This document shows, piece by piece, positions 40,118 to 62,697 of a DNA stretch of 64,000 nucleotides (position 1 is the stretch's first letter; the number at the start of each line of letters is the position of its first letter). The stretch is from Atrichornis clamosus. Lineage: Eukaryota; Chordata; Aves; Passeriformes; Menuridae. The stretch lies in NCBI GenBank assembly GCA_013400975.1, contig WBMZ01002687.1, forward strand, positions 146,125 through 210,124, read 5' to 3'. Below the pieces are notes generated by a model. That model ran no database searches and was not told the DNA's origin. It saw nothing but the letters and a program-made list of their open reading frames with translations. Both the position numbers and the translations under genes were made by a program.

Positions 40118-43100
40118 GTCTGTTATTGTACTACTGACTCAAAACATAACATTACTTCACATATACAATAAGGTATAATAAATTAAGGTTTCCTGTTGTT
40201 TTGGAGGGGTTTTTTCCTGTTTTGAACTATTATTTTCCACTGAGTTAAAAACCTGTGTTGAAAGTATGAGGAATTTATGGAGTGCTATATGATCTGAAGT
40301 GAATGTAAAATCACAACCAGAGAAAAACAGCCTTCTCCAGAAGATGGAACAGGTAATCTGAAGGAAGCTCCACAGGTGCAGCCTACAGAGATCACTTGAG
40401 GCCTAACACTGCAGCTAATGACTCAGAGTTAAGCAATCTGAAATGCTACTTTCAACCTCCATGATATAGAACTTCAGAAAAATTCCGTTCATTTCCAGGG
40501 CTTGGACTGCTGATCTTGGTGTGCAATACTGCAAAATCATCTTTCACCTGATTTATCTATCTTTACATACAAAAATAACTTTTAAAATGCTAGTTCTTAT
40601 TTTTGTGATTTTTCATATTGTTTGCAATTGGAATAATAATTACCCATCTTTCAAGTGCTTTGATATTCTCACAAAGAAATCTCTATGGAAATAAAAATTC
40701 TTCACATTTCTCGACTCTTTTGACATTGAAAGCAAATACTCTTATTAACATGACATTTCCCCTAGGAGCAATCACCTCTTATGTTTCATGATAAAAGTAA
40801 TTGATGTTTTTATTCAACTTACCTGAGACTATGAATAGTATTTCAAGTGGGTTCCACCCGCACATATCTGGTATCAGCCATATGGTAGGAAGGAATAATT
40901 ACTGTTTATTAAGCCTACATTAAACTTTTCAGAAAACAATTTTATGAGATGCCATAAGGTTGTATGCTTATTGCATTCATTAATCTTCTCTGGGCATCTT
41001 TAATCAAGCAGTTCTGTCAGAACCATTAAAAGATGTTAGGCCTACAAAAATGCTTAAATTAGTATGCAGTATTTTGTTTTTAAGAATGTGTTTCTGAATT
41101 ATTTTTACATATGAAATAGTTCTGTTTTAAGCTCTAGAATCAGGTTCCCCTTATAAAGTACAGTTTTAACATGGTTTCTGAATCTGTAGTGAAAACACTA
41201 TGATATGCTGTTTTTAGAATTACCATGAAGTATTCATATCAAGAGGTCAGGAGATGGATACCACATTTCCAATGTGAAGAAAAAGAACAGCAATCAAAGA
41301 AGTAACATCTAAAGTCAGTAGCCAAAGTTCATGGAAGACAGAGGTATGACATGTCCAGTAAAACAGCCACGAAACACTGAATAGAATAATTTTAGGGGCT
41401 ATTGGCATTGCTGCATGATACTTGCAAAGAAAGCGGAGGAAGGAACACTGCTGTAAAGGATATTGATGGCACCTCTGTGGTTCTGAGCAGGGCCACTGCA
41501 GGCAGTGACCTCTGTGTCCTCCTGCTCTGCTCCACCATGGGGGAGATTTGGCAGAGAATGGCTCTGTTATTACTTACACGTGCACTTTATAACTTACATG
41601 TGCTACCAGTGAGAGAGTCTGGAGGAGGCAGGTCTGGCACTTGGTCATATGCTCTGCCCCACAGACAGCACTGCCTTTCCTGAGGAGGTTGCTGTGGCTG
41701 CCACACTTCCACAGGGAATTCATCTGGTGCCACAAAATATCAGCCAAAATATCAGTGCATCTAAATACACAGGAAATAATTTGAATGGAAACAAGAATGA
41801 CAGGCATCCAAAACCAAAAAAGAAATTAAGTAAGTAAAAAACCCAGCTTCCAAATGTCAGCTAAAATGTCTTTTCCTCTGGGCCCCCTAAGCATTTTAAG
41901 AGCAATTCAGAAGGGGACAATAACAGATGTGAACGGAAAGATCAGATCCTTTGAAGAGAGTGTCATGAAAAGAGGTGAAGTATGGCTCCTATTCATAGTA
42001 TAATTCTTGAAAATGCATTATCAGCCCCTTTGAGGAAACTCAACTAATGCTAAGCAAAGCACCCTTTCCATACTAATGAAGTTCCTAAGGCTCTCAACAT
42101 CTAGAAGTCATCACCAAAATGTTCTCCAAAGGAGCAATACAGAGCCCAAGCAGAGAGAAAGGAAGAGAAAGGTTATTTTTGTCTGAGAGACACTCTCTAG
42201 CAAGTGCAAAGGTAGAGCCTGAACCAACCCAGAGAGGCTACTGGTGATCCTTCACCCTGCTCTTTAGACATTGCCAAAAAAACAGGACCATGGTGCCTCA
42301 AGGACCTGGGGTAGGAGGGCCAGGCACGGTGGGGAGCTGTTGGATTGGTGATGAACATGGATATCCAAAGGCTTTTCAGACCTGCGAAAGACTGACTACT
42401 TGCATAAAGAGAGACCATAAACTATTAATCATTTTCCTTTCATAAACTGAACCTAGAACACCTTCTTGCAACATTTTAGAAGACCCAGAAGTGAAAACTT
42501 ACATAAGGGATTCCACAGGAATCAGTGTTTGGTAACCAGCAGTATTTTAATGGAAATTAGTTTAAATACTGCTACCAACACAAAGGCCATAGAGCTCAAA
42601 ACCTCTTACATGAGGAAAACAGGACAGCAGTGAGGACAAGGCAGTCACATAAGGTTCTGGATTTTGACTGTTTGGCCATTTTTAATAGTTTGAAGCCACA
42701 GATTCACTAGAGGCCTGTTCAAAACTCTGTAAGATGTGTGGAAGCCTTCTGCTTTTTCAGGGTTTTAACCAGAGCTCTGAGAGTGGGGCTGCATGGTTCA
42801 ATTATTTCATTTTGGTTACAAAGCCTTGAGAGTTCCCAGTGCGTAAATCCTGGTAATAAAACTGTGTTCTACCTGTGTCTCTAACAATCCAGAGAAGCTG
42901 AGAAGACAATTTTTATGTCTCTAATTCCCCATCAGCTGCTCTTTGCTGCATGCCTGGTGATTGCATATAATCAAGCCTATAAAAGAGGCTTAGCATTTCT
43001 TAGCATGAAGGGCAGCTGCAATCCAGCCCATTAATTGCTTCAGCCACAACCAGAAGAACAACTTAGAATATTGCCACACAAACAGTCCTCAGGGATATAT

Positions 43101-44351
43101 CTGCCTTCTACCAAATCCCACCATTTCTAAAATTATGGCAGCACAAACATTTTCTCATTGTATTCTAGATTTAGCTAAAGGTTGCTCCCTGTTCTGCTTT
43201 AAAAAGAACAATTATAAATAAGCCTAGTACAAACTGTGTATTTAAAATTATTTTCCCTAAGGCAAAAATTACATTTCAGAAACTTTACTACTTTATAAAT
43301 GAGCTTGCAGTTTTGAATGTTTTTCTACACTTCTGGAAAACATATCTAATTGTCTAAGTAATTAAATAAATTTTCTAAGTAATTTATTTTTCCCAGAAAT
43401 AGTTTTGATGATAATTAGTGATAATCTTTCTTCCATTGATTATGATCAGTTTGTGGATCTTACTTTACTGAGTTCTTCTACTTATTTCTGTGACCCCATG
43501 AATGCTTAGACATTTTTCATCCCATAAAACCTGTTTTGACCATGGGACTCTCATAAATGTAATTTGCAAGATCAATTTCTGAGAGCGTTCTTTGCAATGA
43601 ATCTTGACAAGGTGACAATCTGCATGTGTTAAAAGAATTCTGGATGTTTTAGCTGCCTGTTCTTTTAAGGTATAAGTATAAATAGTGTAATGTAATAGGT
43701 TACAGGAGGATTTTTGGGGGAACAGAATGGTAAAAACCATGACAGCTGACAGGGAGGAGAAGAAAGCAGAAATTAAAGTTGATTGTCAAATTTGTTTCCT
43801 AACAGCCTTCTGTTAGGAGCACTAACACTTCTGTCAGACACCACTACAATCTCTGTCAAACAGGTACAGATCCACAACAATGGCTTTCTCATGTAGAAGT
43901 TAAATACTCAGGTTATTAGCCTTCTATGGGAGTTGTCCTATTCCTTTTCAGGGATGAAAGTTATAAAATTTAAATCACAGAATTATTTTCAAAATTTTTG
44001 AGAACTTAGAAATTTATTTCAAGTTAAAAAGAAACCCAACAAAAGTTACCTCAGTTTTTAAAGCCTTTTCCACTTCCACCACCTTTCTAAATCACAGTGA
44101 ACTTCTGGAGGAGAAAAAAAGCTCTATACAAACTTTTAAGACAGATATTAAAGTGCAGAAGTAGAGTGGCTGGACTATATCTAACTAAATGGACATGAAG
44201 TTCAGCAACTTATATCCAAAATGAATTGCCTCCATAACGTGATGCTTAGGAAAGAGTAAGAACACTTTTGATGCCTCTGTCTAACTGACTCAAAGAAATC
44301 TTGCTTAGACAGCACTTTTGGATAGCATATAAGGTTTCTACTCAGAGATGA

Positions 44352-44500
44352 ACTTTGAACACCTCCAAGTATGGGGTTTCCTGGATAACTTGTTCCAGAG
44401 CTGCATGCCTCTACTAGTGAAAAGATTTTTCCTAATGTCCAGACTAAGTCCCAGGAACCCCTGTTTAGTCCCTTTGTCCCTTGTATATTGACTAGCACAA
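44352..44500 (-). mobile_element. CR1 LINE internal fragment
   Basis: AACTTTGAACACCTCCAAGT, GGATAACTTGTTCCAGAGCT, TAGTGAAAAGATTTTTCCTA and AATGTCCAGACTAAGTCCC follow the reverse complement of CR1 just upstream of its 3' end ('ggcaacctgttccagtgcc...gtaaagaatttcttcctaatatctaatctaaatct'). A 137-codon minus-strand open frame across it (44615-44202) is a by-product of this relic. Confidence 0.75.
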
Positions 44501-47368
44501 CCAATCCCGATACACTCTCACCACAACACTCCTGATTTGCTAGACTTCTGTTTCTTTTATCTGTATCATATTCCTCCAAAGTAATCTCTCTTATAGACAG
44601 AAGAATGCTGTCCAATGAACCTATCTTTTGTGCAAAGCTATTGTAAATGGCTCAAAAGATGGTTAATCAAACATTTAACGAAACTAAGCATGAAAAGGGA
44701 TTATTATTGACCATTATTTACAATTTGAGTATAATCTCTTCATGACATTAAGTTTCGTATTGTTGTACTGTTGACTTCCCTCCCCCTGCCGCTGTCCCCC
44801 ACACAAAGAGGAATTGTCTTTAATGACACAATATCAATATTTTTCAAAGGCTATTCTCTTTGGAGAGAAGCAGAAATATTTATCAGATCAATACAGTCCT
44901 CATGAATTTTCAGAAATTAGGACATTATATTTCTTAGAAATTTATTACCTTTTGGGACTGTAGCATTTAATAAGAAAATCTGTGAAATTCATTTTCAGTT
45001 CAGCTGTAAACAGCTATGGAGTTTACAAGACTCAAATGAAACATTTCTTCCCAAAATTAATCTTGTTTTATGACTCCAAAGTAGACCTGCTTAATTAATT
45101 TGAATCATATTAAGAATACAGGTGATTAGCAAAAGCAGTATACAGAAACATTAACTTTTTCAGGTCCAATATTAAGTTAATTTTGAATATTAAGAAGGTA
45201 CTATATAATTTCAACATGTAATAACATTAATAAAGTATCTAATAGTACCTGTATGCATCAGGCTTATTTTCTATTAAAAAGGTGTTAATTCTTCTCTACT
45301 TAGCATTTATGTCAGAATTTCCCATTTCCAGCTGGATATGCCACACATTATTGAACAGGTAGGAGTGTTTTCACTGCCGTCTAACCAACCCTGTCACACA
45401 TGCACGGCACAGTCAGAATATATACAGTAAGTTTGGGACTTCCCTAAACCTCATCACACACATTAGTTCTTCTACGTGTTTCTCAGTTGTCTTTGAGCAT
45501 GTGACTGGAATAAGGTTAATTTTGTCAAAACAATTCATTTTGCCTGCTCCTGACCATTTACTACCCCAGTGGGCATAAAAGTTTTGTGGATTGGTTCATT
45601 CACTTTCTTGGGATTACTACTTCCTGCTTTTATGTTTATTTGGAACCCTTCATTTCTCCCACACAACTGGACAGGTATGTATCATTTCTCTCTATGCATG
45701 GCAAGCCCACAGAGAAGATGAGAGAACATGTGACCTAGAAATGTGGCACCCTAGATCCAGCTGCCTGAGCCAGAACACAACGTAACATCTCCATATTCAG
45801 TTAATTCTGGTGCCTCCCTTAGACCCCCCCAGCTATACTCTTGTGAGTTTCTGGGGCATGTAGCAATTTACACAGAGTAAAGAAACTATAAAGGATCTCA
45901 GGTAATAAAAATGATCCAAATCCTGGGAACACAAATTAAGCCACAGCAAGATAAAACACATATGCCAAGGCAAAAAAAGAGATCAGATAATATGATTAGG
46001 ACTCTGGGACATCTGAGTTTCACCAGCCTGCAGTGGTAAGATCACAAGCACAACAAATAACTTTGTCTACAGGTTGTAAGTCAAGCTGGTCAAAACAATG
46101 CCAGCATAGATGTTGCCACATAGAAATAATGGTTAAACTGCAAGCTGGATAATTGGACCACAGTTTGTCAAGAGCTGATCATATATGCTAACTACAAGAG
46201 TTAACTACAAAACAGCCTTGTACAGTAACTTCCTTTCTCAGTTACAGATTTTTTGTATTTACATTGCCCCAGGTGACAAATTAAATGGCAAAAAACAGGA
46301 GGAAAATGTAATGTGAATTATTTTTCAGCAATTCTCCCAGGCAGAAACACATTTTGAGCAGATTGCCCCTCAGAAGTTTATTTTAACCAGCCTTTTGTAA
46401 CTCTGTTAGATACTTATGGCAAGGAACTCATAGACTGCATAAAAATGTTCTAGGGGAAATATGCCAATTAGTCTTGCAGGCATATTAATTACTTTGAATG
46501 TTACTTTTTAAAAAATCAAATAACTCCAGATAAGAGGCTACTACAATTCAGACTGCACTATGATTCCTTATGAAAATATTACATTTATAAAAATTTAGTA
46601 ATTAATTACACATCAGTTTCATGATCCACATATGAGCAATAGGTTTATAGATCATGAACTATATATGTGCCATTAGCACTCAGTACTGGAAAATCTCTAA
46701 TTTATACTGGCATACTATTTAGATGTTAAGGTTCATTCAGACAAATAAGGATTTGATAAAAGATGAAAAATATGATTTCCAGTCTGTCACACACCAGAGG
46801 GAATCTGAAATCATTTGCAGATGCAAAATTTAAACAAGAAATAGATTTCTTATATTGCAAAGGACTATCATTTAGGAAAATTATTTTGCATTTTTCTCTT
46901 AAATAATCCAGGATTATTTTGACTTTTGTATATGATCACTTCCAAGTACCACAATGTATGTGATATTAACCTCTTGATATGGGGCAGAAGTCTGAGCAAG
47001 TAGATAGCAAAATTGCCTCATTACAGTCAATAACGAAGGCTATATCAGGGAGAGGCAAATTCAGAGATTATGTACCTATCTTTATATTCTTGCATTTAAA
47101 TTATTATTAATTCTGCACTTGTCCACACATAAAGAACCAGTGAAGAAAATAAATTCAGTGTCATTATTTCCTATCCAAAGCTCATTTCATTCTGACAGAT
47201 TCCTTTAAACACTGAATGGATTTCCAGATGTGCACAGAACACTGTGAACCACCCCTCTTTTTTAAAACATATTGTGCTTCAGAGAAACATAATTTTACCT
47301 ATCACTTGAATTGGCATAAATTTGAGCACATAGATGAGCATCAAGAATGGTAATATTTTTAAACAACT

Positions 47369-47420
47369 AGGATTGGTGATCCTTATGGGTCCTTTCCAGC
47401 TTGAGATATTCTATGATTAA
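47369..47420 (+). mobile_element. CR1 LINE 3' tip
   Basis: GATCCTTATGGGTCCTTTCC followed by AGCTTGAGATATTCTATGAT is the CR1 3' end in forward orientation (ending ATTCTATGAT). Only about 50 bp is recognisable. Confidence 0.7.
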
Positions 47421-48031
47421 TATTCAATATCAACAACTTGGTTTATTAATACCTTAGGGTATCCATTGTGAAGCAATATAAAACAGATCAGTAGTTACAT
47501 CAAAACTATGTAGCCACTTATTCTAGTATAGATTGTAGATACCTCAAAAGTTCACAATATTTACTTAGTGCCTGGAATTTAACTTGTTTGGACAGAGCCA
47601 AAAATCAACTGCTGCTATATGGTCCAGTGGTATTAGTTTATTGTCTGTTTCCCAGTCAGTGAATTTACATCTTTCCTTCCATTAGGATGGACCACACAGT
47701 AAAAGGATATGCCTTGTTGTCAGCACTGAGCAGCTGTCTAAGCAATTTAACTTCAATTCGTTCTTAGGAGGAAGTGTCTGCAAGTGCGTGTGTATCAGCA
47801 GGCACAGCAGTTTTCAGTCTGCTGCCAGAGGACAGAGCCGAGAGCGCAACAGGGAAGACACAGGTGTCAGTTGCCTTCCTTTCCCTGGCACTGAGGCAGA
47901 CAGGAAGGGATCCCTTCAGAAGTGGATGCACTGAGCAAAGCTCGAGCACATTCCCAGAGGAGGGAACAGCACCCTCACTGGATGTCTCTGTTTAAGCCAC
48001 ATGTTATCCATTCTGCTCCCTTCCTGCTGAC

Positions 48032-48095
48032 CTGCACAACGGGCACGGTGTGGCTCAAGAATAACACTGTGAGCCGTACCGTGCCTGTCATGCAG
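48032..48095 (+). ncRNA. Strong hairpin, miRNA-precursor-like (unconfirmed)
   Basis: Arms 48032-48057 and 48070-48095 (26 nt each) flank a 12-nt loop at 48058-48069. On the plus-strand RNA there are 21 Watson-Crick pairs, three G-U wobbles (48041/48086, 48050/48077, 48051/48076) and one 2x2 internal loop (48037-48038 opposite 48089-48090). On the minus strand the three wobbles would become C-A mismatches, which favours plus-strand transcription. The hairpin sits at the right end of a GC-richer island. No known miRNA was recognised. Confidence 0.35.
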
Positions 48096-51000
48096 ACAAC
48101 ACTGAGGATAGCACTTCTTCAAAATTACTGCAATTTATTAATCTCCAAAGAAATATAACAACAGCTCATGACCCTTTACACTTCATCAATCTCTTCACAA
48201 GTACACACGACTTGGTGACTTTCCCTACTCTAATTCTCCCAGCATGGTTATATTTTTTCAGTGCAATCAATTCATGCAGTTTCTTTCTATCCTCCTAGCA
48301 CTGCACAAAGAACAATTAACCAAAACCTTTTGATTTATTTCATTTCTCAATTTGCATGATCATCCAGAATTATTTAGCCACCCTTGCAGCATCACAAAGG
48401 TTCTTATTTAAAACATATCTAGAGAGAGAGGTATTCAGTCTATATAACTGCAATTTCTACAAATAGACCCAGCAACTACACCTTGCACGCAAAGTTGGAG
48501 CATTTACACAATGGACTGACAGCAATGGCCTTCAGTTTATTTTAGTTGTAGGGGTTTAAGCTTTTCCCCCTTCCATTTCAGAAATCTCAACACTTTTTTT
48601 TCAGGAGAACTTTAGCTCAGATGTTCCCATCCAGCACCAAAATAAATAGGTTAAGCTTTGTACCTGCAGATTAGCCCACAGCCATGTTATTACAAAAGCA
48701 AGCTGCTCATATCAAGAATTGCCTCAACTCTTGACCTCCACCAACACAGCAGAATGATGCTGTTTGGCTGATAGAGATCTGCAATAACTGCTGAGAAGAG
48801 TCCTCTTTACCACCTAAGAGAGACACATGCTTTTGCCTAAACAAATATCCAAACCAAAAAGATAATAGTGAAGAAAAACAGAAGGAATGGCATGCATACA
48901 CTTAAAATGTTATGTAGACAACAAGGAAAATCCTAAGCCAAAAAACTAACCCTTAAAAAACATATACATGTGTATTTCTGCTTAAATATCTTGCAAATTT
49001 TCAGTAAGAAATTACTGCAAGATCTGTATAATCTGAAATTCTATATGTAACCTAGCCTCTGTGGTTTAGCATGGCTTTAGAAAAGCTGAAGAAGACTGAA
49101 AAAGAAGCAAATAATTATACAAATAAAAGTGGCTACAACTTAAAGGAGAGAGATCGAAGAAGCTATATTTATGAGTATAAATATTAGACAGATTTCATCA
49201 AAGTACATACCCACCCGTGCTCTCTCTGACAAATGTCTTTTTTGACAAAGACTGTTTTGGACACCAGTTTTACATGTTTTGGCTAATGAATGAAAAAAAT
49301 TAACACACATTTTACTTTACAAAATAATCCCCCTGGAAAATATTATATCCTATAAATACTTCACAGGTGATTATATAAGTAAACTGAATTAGTCAGTGCC
49401 TCTTAAGATGTTAGGAATATTATCATAGGAGTTACAGAAATAAACATTAAAGCAATTCATGTTAGTAAGAGGTCTGTAACAGTAGGAAGATACTAAAAAT
49501 TAAAATATTCAACAACTTAAATAGCATATTAGTGCTACTAGGATTAATACAGTGGCCAAGGATATAACAGAATCCTTTTCTTCCTTTCTATTTTCTGTGA
49601 TTGCCTCAGTAAAAAAAAAAAACACAGATAAGCTTCAAACTTTTAGGGAAAAGAAAGACATAAGAACAGAGTACTGAAAGAATGTGTAAAAAAAGTCAGT
49701 TCTAGGTGGAACAATATACAGAGGTAACAACTTCCACAAATAAATCACACCTCAATTACTCTTCCATCTTCCTTTGCTTTTCTGCTGCCTTCATTTCTTC
49801 ATTCCTTTCCTTAAATCAACATCAATGTGCTGGGGTCATCAGTTTTACAGCTCTTCTCAATTTTTTTCACATTCAGAGATTAACAGCAAAAAATCTGTCT
49901 CTGCTATTTTCAATAAATATGGGAGATGCTTTATTTTCAGGATTTCCTCCTGAAAATTACAGTTTTACTGACATTATCAGTAAATTCAACGAGAAGTTGA
50001 ATTACACATTAAAATACATTAAAATTAAAATACACAAATATGTGTGTAAGTATAACCTTATCTTAAATATAACACACTTAAGCACCAACTTTTTGAATTT
50101 CTTCAATTTAAAACTGCAGTTTTCAAGTGACATGTTATTACCTGCTCTTGTACATTGTGCTAGTACAGGACACTTGTGTCAATGTTAATTTATTTTTATG
50201 CAACTATTAAAGCAGTGAATTGTCTGTTTTGGCTAACTGTTTACAATACAAAAATTCAAAGCTGTTCCATTTGTCACACTAAGTTCCATCATTTTCAATA
50301 AAATCTAAGAATTTGTTTTAACTTTGTCTAAGTCTAAAACAAATTAAACAGCATTAAAATGGATCCCACAGTGTGTATTGTGTAGTATGTGGATTGCTTG
50401 AATAATATTATCCTGTTAAAAGTGCACATTAGAAGTTTTTTGGTTGAATTAGATGTGTTAAGATAAAGGCTCTCCATGGCAAACTTTGTGCATCAAACAG
50501 GAAATTCTAAGTTTCAGGGACTTACAAAAAGTCTCCGGCCACTGCAGAGGGGACTGCATGAACCAGGCTCTGAAGATCCGCCAAAGCCAATTCACATCCT
50601 TTTCCAGCACTGAAGACTAACCTTGCAAATTCTCACGGACCAGTTCCTAGCTGTAGGAATTTGCTTCTGTAAAAGCTATAGTTGATTTAATAAATGAAGA
50701 TTTTTCATACTTAAAACTTTTTGCATCACCATATAATCAGTAGCTCTCATCATAGAAAAACCTCTAGTGTTTAAGTGTGACTTCATGAATATTTGTTAAA
50801 CAGAATACTGGATTCAACAGGAAGGATGCCCCAGGAGCTCTGTGGCTTGGAATTTGAGGTTAAAGAAACATGTCACTTTTATTCTGGTGTTTACCTACAA
50901 AGCCCATTTGAATTTGTTTTCAAGATAAAGGGATCTTGAAATACCCATCAGAATCATTAGCTGTATAATTTTCTACAAAATGTGCAAAACCAAAACAGCA

Positions 51001-51670
51001 TGTGTACCTGTGTCCAACAACAACTATTCTCATGTTGTGCACCCAAAAAGGAACACCATTGCAATCCTCCATTTCTAAATCTCAGACACAAACTCAAGAA
51101 AGTCTGATTAAAGGTGTTTTATGAACTTGTTCCAAATAAGGAGGAAACAGAGCTGGAATGAACATTCCAGACTGGGTGGGAAAGGTTTAAAATCTGAATA
51201 CAAATTGCCATTGTTATACCTGTCCCTTGCACCGTCACCAGCCTGCCCAGCTTCTGGCCTCAAATTTTGCAAAATTTGAGAGAATTTTACCAGAACCCTC
51301 ATCAGGATACCAGTTTCACCAATATTCACAGTCTGCTGATCTGAAAGTCTGGTCTTTAAGAATAGAGCCTTAGCATTTTTAAGTGATTATTTCCTTAGAT
51401 GCCAATTTTCTTTTAGTTGTAACTGAATATTGATACAGACAATTTCTGTTATGACAAGACTGTGACTTGCAATGAAAGCAGGTAGAGCAACAGAACAGCA
51501 AGAAGTCCAGGAGAAAAAACAAAATCAGTACCAAAACCTTTCATTAAGGAAACAGTAGCTTAATCCTGGTTTGAAGTGGGTGAAATTAATTCAGGGATTA
51601 ATAAAAAGACTCTATAACAAATATTTCAAATGCTACCAAAACCAGTTTGTTTCCATTCTGAATGTCTCTT

Positions 51671-51676
51671 TTTATT
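51671..51676 (-). terminator. Candidate distal poly(A) signal AATAAA of RYR2
   Basis: Second AATAAA on the gene strand, about 1165 bases after the stop. A T/G-rich stretch (CTGGTTTTGG) follows about 25 bases downstream. It is the last canonical hexamer I found before 51.4 kb. Confidence 0.4.
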
Positions 51677-51954
51677 TGTAAAGACTGGCATTACAATTGA
51701 AAAGGACTCAAAATGGAGTAATGTATACATCATTGATGTTTCATGATGCAACTGATGGAGTCCCTGAATGGATATTGCTTCAGCTTTGCTTTTAAAAAAT
51801 AATTTAACAAGAAAATCTTCAACTCCACTATCGATCACAGGTGGCAGAAATGAAAGAAATAAAAAAAAAGAAACCAAAATTACTGTCAAATTCATAACAT
51901 ATACATTGTTGGTTGATGACACTTGTTCCAGATGTACAATAAAGCCCACAACAC

Positions 51955-51960
51955 TTTATT
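51955..51960 (-). terminator. Candidate proximal poly(A) signal AATAAA of RYR2
   Basis: TTTATT on the plus strand is AATAAA on the gene strand, about 880 bases after the stop. It is followed at once by a GT-rich stretch (GTGTTGTGGGC), as expected of a downstream element. Use of the site is inferred. Confidence 0.4.
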
Positions 51961-52838
51961 ACTATGGATATAATTATTGTGAATGTTTTTTCATGTTGAT
52001 CACCTTGTTTCTGAAGGTTGTTTTTTTGATTGTTTGAAACTTGCATAATAAACATGCAATGAAACATTTCTTGTTAAAGTGGTTTTTTGCAGCTGTCTTG
52101 TATTCATACAAAGATTTCATAAAGTAGCAGTGTTGTATCAGAGCATTACCAAAATAAGAGCAAAAGCTAAAGAGGAAGGTAAATGTGAAATGAACCTGAT
52201 GAGAATAACCTAATCTTCTCCTGAGACACTCCAGTCTTATTAAAAAGATGTGCACAATCAAATCCCTTCCTCCCAAACCCACTAAAACCACAAAATAAAT
52301 ATTAAATTGGAAGAAAGAGAAGACATAAAGAAAAAAAAATATTATGTCATCATGCACTCATCTTCTGCATAGCTCAACCCACATATAGTAAGGCACTATT
52401 TCCCCACAACTTAGTGTCCACAACAATCTTTTACAGTGCTCTGTGAACTACATATAGTTCCTTCCAGGATGATGAAATAAACAGACTGAATGAGTGTTGC
52501 TACCATGTCACCCCATGTGTGATCTCATAGACAAGGGCATCATCTGGCAGTTTCCAAAATAAGCTGTCTCAAGTCTCTACTTGTGTGTGCATGTCATGTA
52601 TAGGGACATCTTTTGTCTGTGCAAGTGGTTGGTTTGGTTCCAAAGTTGCTGTAATTTTTCATTGTTCTTTACTCCAGTGTTCTCAAAGCAAATACACAAG
52701 AAAATAAAAGCGTCGTTAAAAACAGAGCTTTGGTGCTCCAAAATGCACACAGCTTTGGGGATTTAAGAAATCTTTTAGACATTCCCAAAAGAGCTGGGAA
52801 ATACATGGACATTTTTGTCCAGGAATCCTCATCTCTGC

Positions 52839-62697
<9,859 letters not shown>

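Larger units (their letters stand above)
32290..44351. other. Intergenic
   Basis: AT-rich, with GC-richer islands at 35.8-36.1 and 41.4-41.75 kb and small repeats. No recognisable transposon or known gene. Confidence 0.65.
44501..51649. other. Intergenic, adjacent to the RYR2 3' end
   Basis: Holds a CR1 tip (47.4 kb), a GC-richer island at 47.77-48.12 kb with the hairpin, and a 160-codon AT-rich open frame at 49706-50188 that resembles no family. Confidence 0.65.
51650..52838 (-). other. RYR2: RYR2 3' untranslated region (left end inferred)
   Basis: The exon continues past the TAA without an obvious splice donor. Reading the minus strand, candidate AATAAA signals occur at 51960-51955 and 51676-51671. 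These give UTR lengths of roughly 0.9 or 1.2 kb, in the range I recall for mammalian RYR2 (about 1-1.5 kb). Two small perfect stems lie just after the stop (52806-52821 and 52782-52800). An open frame of 127 codons inside the UTR (52357-51974) is probably chance. Confidence 0.6.

Noticed and set aside
44202..44615. 137-codon minus-strand ORF
   Set aside because: Most of it is a reading through a decayed CR1 fragment.
47764..48158. Several overlapping ORFs on both strands in the GC-richer island
   Set aside because: Open frames in many registers reflect GC content; no single frame stands out, and the strong hairpin argues against coding there.
1..51649. Exons of ZP4 or CHRM3, the mammalian neighbours of RYR2
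   Set aside because: I saw no zona pellucida or muscarinic-receptor wording in any frame; they are probably beyond the left edge or absent in this lineage.
51974..52357. 127-codon ORF on the RYR2 strand
   Set aside because: It lies wholly inside the RYR2 3' UTR, is driven by T-rich runs (FFF, YFVV), and overlaps other open frames in the same stretch.
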